Below, piece after piece: positions 1-8,937 of a DNA stretch of 64,000 nt (the stretch's first letter is position 1; every line of letters begins with the position of its first letter). Both the position numbers and the translations under genes were made by a program. A model generated the notes under the pieces. That model was not told where the DNA came from. It made no database searches and was given only the letters and a program-made list of their open reading frames with translations. Origin of the DNA: Candidatus Defluviibacillus avedoerensis (GTDB taxonomy: Bacteria; Pseudomonadota; Gammaproteobacteria; Burkholderiales; Burkholderiaceae_C); contig JADJBS010000002.1 of the NCBI GenBank assembly GCA_016703665.1, forward strand, positions 62,001 to 126,000. Direction: 5' to 3'.

Positions 1-12
1 GCCAATAGTGCA

Positions 13-456
13 TTAGCGAAGCACCAATACTGGCACAGTAGCCTGTGCCAAAACATGCTGTGTTTCACTGCCAAGCAGCAAGCGCTTGATGCCCTTGCGA
101 CCATGTGACGCCATGATGATCAGGTCAACATTGTTCTTTTTGGCCGCAGCTACGATGGCATCTGCAATCAGATCAGACTTAACCTGAACAGTTTTGACCT
201 TGACGCCCTGAGCCTTACCCGCTTCTTTGACGGCTTCAAGCACGCTCTGTGCAGACTCACCCCACTGTGCCTCAATCCGCTTGACTTCTTCACTGCTCAG
301 AGGCAGCGAGCCTTCAAAGTAGCTCTTGGGGTAGCGAGGGGTGATTTGAGTGGCGACTAACTCAGCGCCAGTCAGAGCGGCGAGTTTGATGCCATGGTCA
401 ACGGCAACTTGGGCCAACTTGCTACCGTCTGTTGCAACGAGAATTCGCTTATACAT
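13..456 (-). CDS. uspA: Universal stress protein, UspA family
   Basis: 147-residue single-domain Usp protein. The N-terminus (MYKRILVATDGS) carries the conserved beta-strand and Asp of the ATP-binding fold, and the C-terminal part has the GSETQHVLAQATVPVLVLR segment with the usual phosphate-contacting G-x9-G-(S) pattern (GRKGIKRLLLGSE). Cytoplasmic; Usp proteins of this type help survival under stress and oxygen limitation. It is divergent from ccoI, and a perfect FNR box at 516-529 is centred about 66 bases before its start codon, which suits activation by Fnr at low oxygen (inference). A ggag-type ribosome site precedes the ATG. Confidence 0.93.
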   Translation of the reverse strand: MYKRILVATDGSKLAQVAVDHGIKLAALTGAELVATQITPRYPKSYFEGSLPLSSEEVKRIEAQWGESAQSVLEAVKEAGKAQGVKVKTVQVKSDLIADAIVAAAKKNNVDLIIMASHGRKGIKRLLLGSETQHVLAQATVPVLVLR

Positions 457-502
457 ATATGGGGGCTCCAGAAAAAGGTCTATACCGTAGCATAATTTCC
501 AG

Positions 503-2842
503 GTGACAAAGTCAATTGATTCAGATCAACCAGTGGTCAAGGGGGAGCCGTTAGGCTCACGCCCCATGAATGTTGCGCTGTCAGTCCTGGATGACCCTGA
601 AGAGTGGAAGGCTTTTAGCCATGCGTCGGGTTCTGATCAGCGTGGGGAATGGCTGTCGCACATCAGTGTTCAAGGTATGCACTGCGCGGCATGCTCGAAC
701 ATTGTGGAGGGTGCGTTGCTCAGCGTGCCAGGAGTGATGCAAGCACAGGTCAATGCGTCCACCGGACAGGCCAGCGTTCTGTGGCTGTCGGCAGTGGCCA
801 AACCGTCACAGTGGTTTGATGCTCTCTCCAGGGCGGGGTATTCTGCTCTTCCTGTTGATGATGTGCAGAGTCTGGTTGAACAACGCAAGGCTCAGCGCAT
901 GGCGCTTTGGCGCTGGCTAGTTGCTGGCCTGTGCATGATGCAGGTGATGATGTACGCATTGCCAGCGTATGTTGCACTTCCAGGTGAGATGACAGCAGAT
1001 GCCCAAGCTCTTTTACGCTGGGCATCTTGGGTTTTGACCCTGCCGGTGCTGATATTCAGTTGCGGCCCGTTTTTCGAAAGTGCCTGGCGCGACCTGAAAT
1101 ACAGGCGAATCAGCATGGATCTGCCTGTTGCGTTGGGCATTGTCATCACCTTTGCGATCAGCTCTGCCGGGACCTTTGACCCAAACAGTCCCTGGGGCCA
1201 GGAGGTCTATTTCGACTCACTGACCATGTTTGTTTTTTTTCTGCTGACGGGGCGCTGGCTTGAGCAGATTTTGCGTGGACGGACTGCAGGTGCTTTGCAG
1301 GCCCTAAGCCAGCGCTTGCCTGCTCAGGTAGAGCGTTTGACCAACACCGGTGAATGGGAGTCTGTAGCCGTGCGACGGTTGGCTGTTGGGGACACCGTCC
1401 GGGTGCTGCCGGGGCAGGCGTTTGCGGCTGACGGTGTCATCACAGTAGGGGCAACCCAGGTAGATGAAGCCTTGCTGACAGGTGAATCTACCCCGCTTGA
1501 CCGTGGTCGGGGCGCGATGGTTTTGGCTGGGAGCTACAACCTGACTGCCGTGGTTCAAATGAGGGTTCAGGGCTTAGGTCCTCAAACCCGTTTTGCCCAG
1601 ATAGTGTCCCTGATGGACAGTGCGGCCACGCAAAAACCTCGAATTGCCCAGTTGGCAGATCGTTGGGCGGCGCCGTTCCTGGTTTTTGTGTTTTTGGCCG
1701 CTGGCCTTGGGGCGCTGTACCACTGGTACTTTGATCCCAGCCAGGATGTCGCGACTGCGCTGATGGTGGCGGTGGCCGTGTTGGTGGTCACGTGTCCTTG
1801 CGCCTTGTCCATTGCGACACCTGCAGCAATGTTGGCTGCTGCTGGGGCATTGGCCAAGGGAGGTGTCCTGGTGCGAAACCTTCAGGCATTCGAAGTTTTG
1901 GCGACGGCAGATACGTTGGTATTTGACAAGACGGGAACCTTGACCACGGGACGAATGGCGCTGAAAAACGTGCTGACACGTCCTGATTTGTCAGACAAAG
2001 ATGTGCTGGCCGTGGCGGCATCTCTGGCATCACATTCGCTGCACCCGGTATCTCGGGCGCTGACCGAGGCAGGTAAGGGTGGCGCTGATATTGCGTTTTC
2101 CGATGTCAAGGAGCAGGTCGGCCTTGGCGTGGCAGGTGTACGCTTGGCCAATGATGCAAATCTGACTGCGCGAAATATCCGGCTGGGTTCTGCGGTCTGG
2201 TGTGGGTTGACTAATGTTGCTCCGATGCACGGGTCTGAAGGGTTTGACCGCATTGTGTATCTGGCCGATGACGCGGGGTGGTTGGCCAGTTTTGAGTTGA
2301 CCGAAGAACTTCGAAGTGATGCCAAGTCTGCTGTCGCTGCGCTGAAGGACCTCGGAATTGATGTACGCCTTCTGTCTGGCGACCATGTTGCTTCGGTGGA
2401 AAAGGCGGCAGAGCTATTGAATATTGATCAGGCCGAAGGAGGCTGCACTCCTGACGACAAACTTCGCCGGGTCCAGGAAATGCAGAGCCAAGGCCATGTC
2501 GTTGCCATGGTGGGTGATGGTTTAAATGATGGTCCAGTGTTGGCTGCTTGCTCAGTTTCATTTGCGATGGGAGAGGGTGTTCCGCTCGCGCAGGCACAAT
2601 CAGACTTTGTGGTGCAGGGCCAAAATTTGACGGCCATTGTCCAAACGCTCACGAGAGCCAGGTTTTGCCTGAAAATTGTCCGTCAGAATCTTTTGTGGGC
2701 AATTGGGTACAACCTTGTCTGCATTCCTCTTGCCGTATCCGGTATTTTGACCGCCTGGATTGCCGGATTAGGCATGGCCCTGAGTTCGCTCCTGGTGGTC
2801 GCCAATGCGGCTCGCCTGTCGCGGAAGCTGGTTGTTCGATAA
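503..2842 (+). CDS. ccoI: Cu(+)-translocating P-type ATPase CcoI
   Basis: Copper-exporting P1B-ATPase that supplies copper for cbb3 oxidase assembly. Visible in order: an N-terminal heavy-metal domain with GMHCAAC (about residue 58), membrane segments, the actuator loop with TGES (about residue 327), the CPC metal site in a membrane helix, the phosphorylation motif DKTGT and the hinge GDGLNDGP. At 779 residues it is normal for the CcoI/FixI group. The long frame starts at a GTG (503) without a good ribosome site and contains an FNR box; ATG 566 (MNVALSVL) is an alternative start, so the first 21 residues are doubtful. It is followed directly by ccoS and ccoNOQP, the classical assembly-plus-structural arrangement. 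Confidence 0.93.
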   Translation: MTKSIDSDQPVVKGEPLGSRPMNVALSVLDDPEEWKAFSHASGSDQRGEWLSHISVQGMHCAACSNIVEGALLSVPGVMQAQVNASTGQASVLWLSAVAKPSQWFDALSRAGYSALPVDDVQSLVEQRKAQRMALWRWLVAGLCMMQVMMYALPAYVALPGEMTADAQALLRWASWVLTLPVLIFSCGPFFESAWRDLKYRRISMDLPVALGIVITFAISSAGTFDPNSPWGQEVYFDSLTMFVFFLLTGRWLEQILRGRTAGALQALSQRLPAQVERLTNTGEWESVAVRRLAVGDTVRVLPGQAFAADGVITVGATQVDEALLTGESTPLDRGRGAMVLAGSYNLTAVVQMRVQGLGPQTRFAQIVSLMDSAATQKPRIAQLADRWAAPFLVFVFLAAGLGALYHWYFDPSQDVATALMVAVAVLVVTCPCALSIATPAAMLAAAGALAKGGVLVRNLQAFEVLATADTLVFDKTGTLTTGRMALKNVLTRPDLSDKDVLAVAASLASHSLHPVSRALTEAGKGGADIAFSDVKEQVGLGVAGVRLANDANLTARNIRLGSAVWCGLTNVAPMHGSEGFDRIVYLADDAGWLASFELTEELRSDAKSAVAALKDLGIDVRLLSGDHVASVEKAAELLNIDQAEGGCTPDDKLRRVQEMQSQGHVVAMVGDGLNDGPVLAACSVSFAMGEGVPLAQAQSDFVVQGQNLTAIVQTLTRARFCLKIVRQNLLWAIGYNLVCIPLAVSGILTAWIAGLGMALSSLLVVANAARLSRKLVVR
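516..529. promoter_or_regulatory. FNR/Anr box between uspA and ccoI
   Basis: TTGATTCAGATCAA is an exact match to the FNR consensus TTGAT-N4-ATCAA. If used at -41.5 for uspA it would give a 5' leader of roughly 25 bases. It lies inside the first codons of the longest ccoI reading frame, so either ccoI starts downstream (ATG at 566) or the site serves only uspA. Confidence 0.8.
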
Positions 2843-2876
2843 CTTTTTGCCTCGATAGGCCTGAATATCACCGATT

Positions 2877-3014
2877 ATGGATATATTATTTTTACTTATA
2901 CCTTTGTCCGTGGTGCTTGCTCTGCTGATTTTGGGTGGATTGGCTTGGGCAATCTTCCGAGGTCAGTTTGAAAGCCTGGATGGCGAAGGCCAGCGGATTC
3001 TTAATCACGATTAA
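2877..3014 (+). CDS. ccoS: cbb3 oxidase maturation protein CcoS
   Basis: 45-residue membrane protein: one N-terminal hydrophobic helix (residues 3-26) followed by FRGQFESLDGEG, the short polar motif typical of CcoS/FixS. CcoS is needed for haem and copper insertion into CcoN. It sits 34 bases after ccoI and before the FNR-controlled ccoNOQP promoter, as in most proteobacterial ccoGHIS sets. Confidence 0.92.
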   Translation: MDILFLLIPLSVVLALLILGGLAWAIFRGQFESLDGEGQRILNHD

Positions 3015-3036
3015 AGTTCAAGGGTATACCCCAAAC

Positions 3037-3050
3037 TTGATATTTATCAA
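3037..3050. promoter_or_regulatory. FNR/Anr box upstream of ccoN
   Basis: TTGATATTTATCAA matches TTGAT-N4-ATCAA perfectly. Its centre lies 62 bases before the ccoN ATG at 3106; a class II arrangement (-41.5) would place transcription start near 3085, giving a short leader. This would switch the ccoNOQP operon on when oxygen falls. Confidence 0.88.
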
Positions 3051-3105
3051 TACTTAATCTGTCACAAAAAAGCAAACTCCAGTTCTCACATTGAGGTTCA
3101 ACAAG

Positions 3106-4554
3106 ATGAATGTAGCCCACCAATCTTCTTCGCCGCCCAGCGGCACAATTTACAGCGATACCGTCGTGCGCCAGTTTTCGCTGGCAGCCGTGCTATGGGG
3201 TGTTGTTGGTATGCTTGTCGGCGTCATCATTGCCGCCCAGCTTGCATGGCCAGAACTTAACTTCGGTATCCCCTGGATCAGCTATGGGCGCCTGCGCCCA
3301 TTGCACACCAATGCGGTGATTTTTGCGTTCGGCGGTTGCTCATTGTTTGCCACCAGCTATTACGTGGTTCAACGCACATGCCAGACCAAGTTGTTTGCAC
3401 CTGCACTTGCCTCGTTCACATTCTGGGGTTGGCAACTTGTGATCCTGTTGGCTGCACTGAGCCTTCCACTTGGTTTCACCACCGGGAAGGAATACGCTGA
3501 ACTTGAATGGCCCATTGACATTTTGATCACTGTGGTCTGGGTGTCCTATGCCATCGTATTTTTCGGTACCGTCGGTACTCGCAAGATCAAGCATATTTAT
3601 GTGGCTAACTGGTTCTTCGGCGCATTCATTTTGACCGTTGCTGTTCTGCATCTGGTCAACAGTGCTGAAATCCCGGTGTCCTTGACCAAGTCTTACTCTG
3701 CTTATGCGGGCGTTCAAGATGCGATGGTCCAGTGGTGGTATGGCCACAATGCGGTGGGCTTCTTCCTGACAGCAGGTTTCCTGGGCATGATGTATTACTT
3801 CATTCCCAAGCAAGCTGAAAGGCCTGTGTACAGCTACCGTCTGTCCATCGTCCACTTTTGGGCACTGATCTTTACTTACATGTGGGCGGGTCCTCACCAC
3901 CTGCATTACACCGCTTTGCCTGACTGGACTCAATCGGTTGGTATGGTGTTCTCCTTGATCCTATTGGCTCCAAGCTGGGGCGGCATGATCAACGGCATCA
4001 TGACCCTGTCTGGCGCTTGGCACAAACTGCGCGACGACCCCGTTCTGCGCTTCCTGATCGTCTCCTTGTCCTTCTATGGCATGAGCACGTTTGAAGGCCC
4101 GATGATGTCTATCAAGACGGTTAACGCCTTGAGCCACTACACAGACTGGACCGTTGGCCATGTGCACTCTGGTGCCTTGGGTTGGGTTGGTTTGGTATCG
4201 ATGGGTAGCTTGTACTTCTTGATTCCTCGCTTGTTTGGCAAAAAGGAGATGTATTCCAAGCGCGCTATTGAGTTGCACTTCTGGATAGCAACCGTTGGTA
4301 TCGTGTTGTACATCGCTGCAATGTGGATTGCTGGTGTGATGCAAGGTCTGATGTGGCGTGCCATCAACACAGACGGCACTTTGACCTATACCTTCGTTGA
4401 ATCCGTAAAAGCCACTTACCCCTTCTACGTGATCCGTTTATTGGGTGGTTTGCTGTATCTGTCCGGCATGATCGTCATGTTCTGGAACACCTGGATGACG
4501 GTTTCTACAGGCCGTGCTGCGCAAGTGGCTATCCCTGCACCTGCCCACGCTTGA
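3106..4554 (+). CDS. ccoN: cbb3-type cytochrome c oxidase subunit I (CcoN)
   Basis: Catalytic subunit of the high-affinity proton-pumping oxidase; binds low-spin haem b and the haem b3-CuB centre. About twelve membrane helices are visible. Key histidines are in RPLHTNA (low-spin haem), WWYGHNAVGF (CuB), GPHHLHYT (CuB pair) and VGHVHSGALG (haem ligands). The length of 482 residues from ATG 3106 is typical. The frame also opens at TTG 3091, but GAGG is well spaced for 3106. First gene of ccoNOQP, behind an FNR box. Confidence 0.96.
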   Translation: MNVAHQSSSPPSGTIYSDTVVRQFSLAAVLWGVVGMLVGVIIAAQLAWPELNFGIPWISYGRLRPLHTNAVIFAFGGCSLFATSYYVVQRTCQTKLFAPALASFTFWGWQLVILLAALSLPLGFTTGKEYAELEWPIDILITVVWVSYAIVFFGTVGTRKIKHIYVANWFFGAFILTVAVLHLVNSAEIPVSLTKSYSAYAGVQDAMVQWWYGHNAVGFFLTAGFLGMMYYFIPKQAERPVYSYRLSIVHFWALIFTYMWAGPHHLHYTALPDWTQSVGMVFSLILLAPSWGGMINGIMTLSGAWHKLRDDPVLRFLIVSLSFYGMSTFEGPMMSIKTVNALSHYTDWTVGHVHSGALGWVGLVSMGSLYFLIPRLFGKKEMYSKRAIELHFWIATVGIVLYIAAMWIAGVMQGLMWRAINTDGTLTYTFVESVKATYPFYVIRLLGGLLYLSGMIVMFWNTWMTVSTGRAAQVAIPAPAHA

Positions 4555-4563
4555 GGAGAAAAC

Positions 4564-5184
4564 ATGTCTGCTTCGAATAATCCTGTGGGTCACGCCAAGA
4601 TCGAGACCAACAATTTCCTGATGATCATTCTGATCGTCGTGACGGTTTTGTTTGGTGGGTTAGTTGAAATCGTTCCGCTCTTCTTCCAGAAAAGCACGAC
4701 CGAGCCAATCAAAGGCTTGCAACCCTATACTGCAACACAGTTAATGGGGCGTGATATTTACATTCGTGAAGGCTGCTACAACTGCCATTCACAGATGATT
4801 CGCCCCTTCCAGGCTGAAACCCTGCGCTACGGTCCTTACTCTGTGGCTGGTGAGTTTGTTTACGATCATCCTTTCCAGTGGGGTAGCAAGCGTACCGGTC
4901 CCGACCTGCACCGTGTGGGCGGCAAGTACAGTGATGAATGGCATCGCATCCACCTGAACAACCCACGAGACGTGGTGCCTGAGTCCAACATGCCTGCTTA
5001 TGTTTGGCTTGAAAAGGCTGCGGTGGATCCGGCGGACGCTGCTCCTCGTATGAAGGCACTGCGCATGGTTGGCGTGCCCTATACCGACGCCCAGATTGCG
5101 GGTGCTGCCGAAGAACTCAAGGGCAAGACCGAGATGGATGCATTGGTTGCATACCTTCAAGTTCTGGGCCGGACTCTTAAATAA
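4564..5184 (+). CDS. ccoO: cbb3 oxidase monohaem cytochrome c subunit CcoO
   Basis: 206 residues with one N-terminal membrane anchor (about residues 18-38) and a single periplasmic haem c motif CYNCH. GPDLHRVGGKYSDEWH and the Met in PESNMPAY (axial ligand region) are family signatures. It transfers electrons from CcoP to CcoN. Starts nine bases after ccoN with a strong GAGGAGA ribosome site. Confidence 0.96.
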   Translation: MSASNNPVGHAKIETNNFLMIILIVVTVLFGGLVEIVPLFFQKSTTEPIKGLQPYTATQLMGRDIYIREGCYNCHSQMIRPFQAETLRYGPYSVAGEFVYDHPFQWGSKRTGPDLHRVGGKYSDEWHRIHLNNPRDVVPESNMPAYVWLEKAAVDPADAAPRMKALRMVGVPYTDAQIAGAAEELKGKTEMDALVAYLQVLGRTLK

Positions 5185-5193
5185 GGAAGCGGT

Positions 5194-5331
5194 ATGGACA
5201 CACTCACTGTTCTTCGCTCAGTTGCCACCGTGCTTTGCTTCGCAACATTCGTAGGAATTCTGGTTTGGGCCTACTCCAGGCGCAACGCTGAGCGTTTCGA
5301 AGAGGCTGCGCAGCTTCCGCTGCAGGACTGA
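5194..5331 (+). CDS. ccoQ: cbb3 oxidase small subunit CcoQ
   Basis: 45 residues: one membrane helix (about residues 8-27) followed by the basic-acidic tail YSRRNAERFEEAAQLPL that is typical of CcoQ/FixQ. It stabilises the oxidase complex. Found by position between ccoO and ccoP and by this pattern. AAGGAAG ribosome site before ATG 5194. Confidence 0.93.
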   Translation: MDTLTVLRSVATVLCFATFVGILVWAYSRRNAERFEEAAQLPLQD

Positions 5332-5373
5332 AGGATCGATTGACTGTCGTCAACCATACACAAAGTACACATC

Positions 5374-6291
5374 ATGAGCGATTTCATTCACCCCTTTTGG
5401 TCTTCCTACGTCACCATCATTACTTTAGTAAGTATTGTTGCGTGTGCACTGCTCCTCTGGGTGGCAGGCAAATCCAAAGTGGCTGCAGATTCAGCCAACG
5501 ACAACACCACAGGCCATGTCTGGGACGAAGACCTGCGTGAAATGAACAACCCCCTGCCTATGTGGTGGGTCGGTATGTTCATCATCACCATCGTATTTGG
5601 TCTGGCTTACCTGTTTGTCTTTCCGGGCCTGGGCGACAGCAAAGGTCAATTCGGCTGGACTTCTGCCGGTCAATACCAGGCTGAACTTGACAAATCTGCC
5701 AAAGACGTCGCTCCTCTCTATGCCCGTTTTGCGGCCATGAAGACAGAAGACTTGGCGCGTGACCCCCAGGCTCAAGGCATCGGTGAGCGGTTGTTCTTGA
5801 ACAACTGTGCGCAGTGCCACGGCTCTGATGCCCGCGGTGGGAAAGGCTTCCCTAATTTGTCAGACGGCGATTGGCTGCATGGTGGTACGCCTGAGAAAAT
5901 CAAGGAAACCCTGCTCCAGGGGCGCAACGGCAACATGCCTCCCATGGCCGCTGCAGTTGGCGGTGCTGACGATCTGAAGAACGTTGCGCAGTATGTTTTG
6001 AGTCTGTCTGGCAGTCCCCACGATGCCGCTCGCGCGGGTCTGGGCAAGGAAAAATTTGCCGCCTGTGCAGCTTGCCACGGTGTTGATGGCAAAGGCAACC
6101 ATGCATTGGGAGCACCTAACCTGACAGATGACATCTGGCTTCACGGCTATGGTGAAGAAACCATTTTGGCAATGATCAACAAGGGTAAAGTGAATCAGAT
6201 GCCTGCGCAAGCTGACAAGCTGAGTGCTGCTCAAATTGACGTTTTAACCGCTTACGTCTGGGGTCTGTCCAATAAGGGCGGCGCCAAGTAA
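5374..6291 (+). CDS. ccoP: cbb3 oxidase dihaem cytochrome c subunit CcoP
   Basis: 305 residues with two N-terminal membrane helices and two periplasmic haem c motifs, CAQCH (about residue 148) and CAACH (about residue 229). The WDEDLREMNNPLPMWW segment before the second helix is diagnostic of CcoP. It accepts electrons from soluble cytochrome c. Its stop overlaps the ccoG start by one base, suggesting translational coupling. Confidence 0.96.
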   Translation: MSDFIHPFWSSYVTIITLVSIVACALLLWVAGKSKVAADSANDNTTGHVWDEDLREMNNPLPMWWVGMFIITIVFGLAYLFVFPGLGDSKGQFGWTSAGQYQAELDKSAKDVAPLYARFAAMKTEDLARDPQAQGIGERLFLNNCAQCHGSDARGGKGFPNLSDGDWLHGGTPEKIKETLLQGRNGNMPPMAAAVGGADDLKNVAQYVLSLSGSPHDAARAGLGKEKFAACAACHGVDGKGNHALGAPNLTDDIWLHGYGEETILAMINKGKVNQMPAQADKLSAAQIDVLTAYVWGLSNKGGAK

Positions 6292-7754
6292 TGACGGGTT
6301 CGCCTCCGCCTGTACCTGAATCCAACAAGTCAACAAAAGAAGTTTCATCAGGGCAGGTGGTGTCGCTTTACGCGGCACAAAAGAAGATCTATCCCCGATC
6401 AATCCAGGGTCAGTTCACCAGCTGGCGCTGGATTTTTGTTTGGCTGACACAAATCATTTTTTATGGGTTGCCGTGGCTGGAATGGGGCCAAAGGCAAGCG
6501 GTGCTGTTCGATCTGGACGCGCGCCGTTTTTATATTTTTAATCTGGTGCTGTACCCGCAGGATTTCATTTACCTGACGGGTATCCTGGTTATCTGTGCAC
6601 TCGCACTGTTCCTCTTCACGGCCATCGCAGGTCGCCTTTGGTGCGGCTATGCTTGTCCCCAGACCGTTTACAGTGAAATCTTCCTCTGGATTGAGTACAA
6701 GGTAGAGGGCGACCGCAGTGCGCGATTGCGTCTGGACGGTGCTTCGATGGACTCTGCCAAAGTTGGCAAAAAATCCCTCAAGCAGTTGATCTGGATTGCG
6801 TTTTCGATCTGGACAGGGTTTACCTTTGTGGCCTATTTCACACCCGCCCGGGAGTTAATTGGCACCTGTGTACGTGGGCAGATCGGTTCGTGGGAAATAT
6901 TTTGGGTGTTCTTCTATGGGCTGATGACCTATGGAAATGCAGGTTATCTGCGAGAGCAGATCTGCAAATACATGTGCCCCTATGCGCGCTTTCAAAGCGC
7001 AATGTATGACAAAGACACACTTGTGGTCGCCTACGATGCTGTTCGCGGAGAGCCACGAGGTCCGCGCAGCAAATCCATCGACCACCAAGCCCAAGGTCTG
7101 GGCGCTTGTATTGATTGTGCGCTTTGTGTGCAGGTTTGCCCGACAGGCATCGACATACGTAAAGGCTTGCAATACGAGTGCATTGGCTGTGGCGCCTGTG
7201 TGGACGCGTGCGACACGGTGATGGACAAAGTGGGTTACCCGCGTGGGTTGGTTCGTTATGCCACCCAAAGCAGTATGGAGTCGGCTTCAGGTGGCGCGCT
7301 TGCTGGTGCATGGCAGCAGGTTCGGGCCAGTCTGATGCGTCCGCGGATACTTGTTTACGGTGGCTTGTTGGCCGTCGTGACTATCGCGTTGTTCATCAGC
7401 CTGGCCTTGCGCTCACCCTTTAAGGTGGATGTTGTACGGGACCGAGCCACGTTATCCCGCATTGTTGATGGTGGTAAGCTGGAAAATGTTTACCGCTTGC
7501 AGATCATGAACGCGACAGAAGAGGTTCAGCACTACCGTATCAAGGCGCGAGGCATTGACGGTTTGACAATCGAAGACAATTCATCCGTTGCCATCGATTC
7601 AGCCCAAAGCCGGTGGGTTCCTTTGCGCGTGCGGATACCTTATGGTTCTGCCAAGCCTGGTTCTGCCCCAATTGTGTTTGATATTGAATCGGTTGCTGGT
7701 GACAAGGTCATTGCAGTCGTATCAGAGAAGTCTGTGTTTTTGGTTCCCCGTTGA
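6291..7754 (+). CDS. ccoG: cbb3 oxidase assembly protein CcoG (RdxA/FixG)
   Basis: 487-residue membrane ferredoxin-like protein. It shows N-terminal membrane helices with WCGYACPQTVYSE, two cytoplasmic 4Fe-4S motifs (CIDCALCVQVCPTG and CIGCGACVDACD, about residues 270-310), a further helix, then a periplasmic Ig-like FixG C-terminal domain. CcoG is implicated in reducing Cu(II) for cbb3 assembly. It overlaps ccoP by one base and precedes ccoH. Confidence 0.95.
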   Translation: MTGSPPPVPESNKSTKEVSSGQVVSLYAAQKKIYPRSIQGQFTSWRWIFVWLTQIIFYGLPWLEWGQRQAVLFDLDARRFYIFNLVLYPQDFIYLTGILVICALALFLFTAIAGRLWCGYACPQTVYSEIFLWIEYKVEGDRSARLRLDGASMDSAKVGKKSLKQLIWIAFSIWTGFTFVAYFTPARELIGTCVRGQIGSWEIFWVFFYGLMTYGNAGYLREQICKYMCPYARFQSAMYDKDTLVVAYDAVRGEPRGPRSKSIDHQAQGLGACIDCALCVQVCPTGIDIRKGLQYECIGCGACVDACDTVMDKVGYPRGLVRYATQSSMESASGGALAGAWQQVRASLMRPRILVYGGLLAVVTIALFISLALRSPFKVDVVRDRATLSRIVDGGKLENVYRLQIMNATEEVQHYRIKARGIDGLTIEDNSSVAIDSAQSRWVPLRVRIPYGSAKPGSAPIVFDIESVAGDKVIAVVSEKSVFLVPR

Positions 7755-7781
7755 TCTCAATGCATTGCGACGGAAGATCTC

Positions 7782-8036
7782 ATGTCTGAAGAAAACGCCA
7801 AAGACGGCCCGAAACCCTGGTGGTCATTTGGTCACGTTTGGTTGATCATTGCTGGGCCTGCCATTGTGGTGGTCGCAGCCTTGTTCACCGGGTGGATTGC
7901 AATGCGCAACCCCGACCCCGTGTTGGCAGAGGACTATTACCGTCGGGGTATTGAAATCAACAAGACCCTACCAGCAGGAGAGGTTCCTGCTGGCCAAGCG
8001 CGCAACCATGCGGCAACAGCTACGTCGAAACCATAA
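7782..8036 (+). CDS. ccoH: Short FixH/CcoH-like cbb3 assembly protein
   Basis: 84 residues: one membrane helix (about residues 20-43) followed by NPDPVLAEDYYRRGIEINKT, the conserved motif of FixH/CcoH. It lacks the long periplasmic domain of alphaproteobacterial FixH (about 150 residues), a form common in Burkholderiales. Expected to work with CcoG and CcoI in oxidase assembly. The good ATG with upstream GGAAGA supports the start. Confidence 0.85.
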   Translation: MSEENAKDGPKPWWSFGHVWLIIAGPAIVVVAALFTGWIAMRNPDPVLAEDYYRRGIEINKTLPAGEVPAGQARNHAATATSKP

Positions 8037-8060
8037 GTTGATTTAGCCGCTGAACGGAGG

Positions 8061-8810
8061 TCAGTGGCAGGTCTGAGGATTGACCATTTGTTTCAATGCC
8101 TCCGTGTCCATGATGCGTACATGGCGCTGTTTGACTTCAATGATGCCATCTTCAGCAAATTTGGAAAAACTGCGACTAACTGTCTCCAGTTTCAACCCGA
8201 GATAGCTCCCGATTTCTTCACGAGTCATACGCAACACGAGTTCTGACTGCGAGAAACCCCTGGCATGGAGCCGCTGTACCAGGTTGAGCAGAAATGCGGC
8301 CAAGCGCTCTTCTGCACGCATGCTGCCCAGAAGCAGCATCACCCCATGCTCTCGGACAATCTCGCGGCTCATGACTTTATGCATGTGCTGCTGGAGCGCG
8401 GTGACTTCTCTCGACAAGGTTTCAATCATGTCGTAGGGAATCACGCAGACTTCTGCGTCTTCGAGTGCAACCGCGTCACAGGTGTGCAAGTCGTTGACGA
8501 TACCGTCCAAGCCAATAATTTCACCGGCCATTTGAAACCCGGTAACCTGATCGCGCCCGTCTTCGGTGGTCACGCTGGTCTTGAAGAAACCAACGCGGAT
8601 GGCATACAACCCCGTGAATTTATCACCGTTGCGGAACAGGCTCTCACCACGTGTGAGTTTTCGCCGCGAGGCGACCAAGGTGTCGATTCGTTCGATGTCT
8701 TCCGTTGCCAGCCCCATGGGCATGCAAAGTTCCCGAAGGTTGCAATTCGAGCAGGCGACTTTGATGCTTTTGGGATCCATGGGCTCTATTGTCCTCGAAA
8801 CTGTTCGCAT
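8061..8810 (-). CDS. fnr: Fnr/Anr oxygen-sensing transcriptional regulator
   Basis: Crp-family activator. The N-terminus carries CSNCNLRELC, the CX2CX5C cluster that with a later Cys (CDAVALEDAE or EVCVIP) binds the oxygen-labile 4Fe-4S centre. A cyclic-nucleotide-fold middle and a C-terminal helix-turn-helix with ETVSRSFSKF follow; the E..SR contacts match the TTGAT half-sites found in this window. The start may be ATG 8780 (MDPKSIKVACSNC) rather than 8810. A box at 8823-8836 just upstream suggests autoregulation. Gene position between ccoH and hemN is standard. Confidence 0.94.
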   Translation of the reverse strand: MRTVSRTIEPMDPKSIKVACSNCNLRELCMPMGLATEDIERIDTLVASRRKLTRGESLFRNGDKFTGLYAIRVGFFKTSVTTEDGRDQVTGFQMAGEIIGLDGIVNDLHTCDAVALEDAEVCVIPYDMIETLSREVTALQQHMHKVMSREIVREHGVMLLLGSMRAEERLAAFLLNLVQRLHARGFSQSELVLRMTREEIGSYLGLKLETVSRSFSKFAEDGIIEVKQRHVRIMDTEALKQMVNPQTCH

Positions 8811-8822
8811 TCCGGAATTAGA

Positions 8823-8836
8823 TTGATCTGAGTCAA
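8823..8836. promoter_or_regulatory. FNR box between fnr and hemN
   Basis: TTGATCTGAGTCAA matches TTGAT-N4-ATCAA at nine of ten defined positions. It lies in the divergent fnr-hemN interval. For hemN a -41.5 placement puts the start of transcription near 8871; for fnr it sits just before the first possible start codon, so it could repress or tune fnr itself. Confidence 0.75.
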
Positions 8837-8937
8837 AACGGTATCATGGCTTTAAAGGCACAGTCGCCCAACCTACACCCGGGGGAGTCGCACATTGTCC
8901 GTGATTCCCCGGTAGTTCAAGGCAAAGTTCCAGAAAA

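Noticed and set aside
8878..8913. Terminator or riboswitch in the fnr-hemN interval
   Set aside because: A GGGG/CCCC imperfect hairpin exists, but it is mismatched, lacks a T-run and resembles no known riboswitch.
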